Shown: piece by piece, positions 14,828 to 15,354 of the stretch
Layout of the letters: the number at the start of each line of letters is the position of its first letter
How positions within the stretch are numbered: position 1 is the stretch's first letter
Assembly: GCA_030671565.1 (NCBI GenBank)
Contig: DAOVIC010000020.1
Location: 1-15,354, forward strand
Reading direction: 5' to 3'
Length of the DNA stretch: 15,354 nucleotides
Origin: Anaerohalosphaeraceae bacterium
GTDB taxonomy: Bacteria > Planctomycetota > Phycisphaerae > Sedimentisphaerales > Anaerohalosphaeraceae
Position numbers and translations under genes: made by a program
The notes under the pieces: model-generated
The model's database searches: none
What the model was told of the DNA's origin: nothing
What the model saw: the letters and a program-made list of their open reading frames with translations, nothing else

Positions 14828-14928
14828 GCCCCTAATCCGTAGATTATGCTCAGACATCGCCCAGCACAATTTTCGGACCGGATATATAAACCGGGGGATA
14901 TCCTCTCTGATATGTTTTGAGGAAAAAA

Positions 14929-15354
14929 ATGAAAAATATAGCACTCTGTCTCATTATCGCTGTTTTCGCACACTCAAATGCATCTGCAGAATCCATCGAG
15001 CACATGTCAACCGTAACCGGCGCGATCAGCCCGGTAGAAGCTTCGGGCCGACTTGATCCTGCTGCCGCCTCCTCGACAAACCTCTCCTTCAATCTGACAT
15101 ACGGAACGGATCTGCAAAACAACATCGCCGCACAAAACGCCTTCAACATGGCTGCCGACCGATGGAGTACCGTACTAAAGGACCCAATAAGCGTTAATCT
15201 CGATCTCGACTTCACTTCCCTGGGCTCCGGAATACTCGGATCAACATGGACTTCACTGCTCCAAGGCGGCTTTGATACGGTCCGTGACCTGGTTTCGGCA
15301 AATGCAGGCGAAACAAACAATGCAAGAGAAGCTTCTCTACTGCCAAATCTGCCC
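14929..15354 (+). CDS. Secreted metalloprotease-like protein, NF038122-type N-terminus (partial)
   Basis: The open frame runs 142 codons to the window edge without a stop. It begins with GAGG six bases before ATG and a Sec signal peptide (MKNIALCLIIAVFAHSNASA, cleavage likely after residue 20), so the product is exported. Mature residues include LSFNLTYGTDL, then AFNMAADRWSTVLKDPISVN and a 'LDFTSLGSGILGST' segment. This order resembles the start of the NF038122 family of putative secreted metalloproteases, often found with PEP-CTERM anchors in planctomycetes. The zinc-binding HExxH motif and any C-terminal sorting signal would lie beyond the window, so function is inferred from the N-terminal pattern only. 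It is transcribed divergently from pckG. Confidence 0.55.
   Translation, partial: MKNIALCLIIAVFAHSNASAESIEHMSTVTGAISPVEASGRLDPAAASSTNLSFNLTYGTDLQNNIAAQNAFNMAADRWSTVLKDPISVNLDLDFTSLGSGILGSTWTSLLQGGFDTVRDLVSANAGETNNAREASLLPNLP

Noticed and set aside
14880..14928. Riboswitch in the leader of the metalloprotease-like gene
   Set aside because: Only a 6-bp inverted repeat is visible and no known riboswitch core is recognisable.
1..15354. CRISPR array, phage or insertion sequence, tRNA or rRNA genes
   Set aside because: No regularly spaced repeats, transposase or integrase motifs, tRNA cloverleaf or rRNA-like sequence was seen by eye on either strand.

Overview
The window looks like a chromosomal stretch from a Planctomycetota bacterium, most likely of the Phycisphaerae/Sedimentisphaerales type. 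This rests on gene content recognised by eye: a Minf_1886-family protein, a RicT-like PSP1 protein, an orphan lptB, a divergent GTP-type PEP carboxykinase and a secreted metalloprotease-like protein of a family often seen with PEP-CTERM sorting. Base composition is moderate. The + strand is rich in A and C and the - strand rich in G and T along the whole window, and most genes lie on the - strand.

Layout. Positions 1-2403 (+) hold the end of an ABC-type membrane system: the last codons of an ATPase, a six-helix ABC-2-like permease one base later, and a 531-residue unknown membrane protein with a large extracytoplasmic part and a C-terminal zinc ribbon. Positions 2499-11685 (-) hold a housekeeping block, read right to left: recQ, lptB, def, tmk, holB, ricT, metG and a Minf_1886-family gene. 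The tmk-holB-ricT-metG part matches the order known from Bacillus subtilis. tmk and holB overlap by four bases. Good sigma70-type promoters are visible before recQ, lptB and metG. Positions 12051-12581 (+) encode a small membrane-anchored protein that looks like an amidase/PGRP fold with its zinc ligands lost. Positions 12743-14620 (-) encode pckG with a clear terminator. After a divergent promoter region, 14929 to the edge (+) starts a secreted metalloprotease-like protein that is cut by the window end.

How the genes work together. The central block combines translation (metG, def), DNA replication and repair supply (tmk, holB, recQ), RNA-processing regulation (ricT) and envelope biogenesis (lptB). 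It is core biology rather than a mobile or defence island. I saw no CRISPR array, transposase, phage gene, tRNA or rRNA.

The least ordinary signals are not in the housekeeping enzymes. They are: a mosaic short intergenic repeat, found as at least five pieces next to stop codons and with permuted modules; a 28-bp palindrome touching the metG -35 box, with a further half-site downstream of the -10 box; a thymidylate kinase fused in frame to a membrane segment; the amidase-like protein lacking catalytic residues; and an Arg/Gly repeat tail on RicT.
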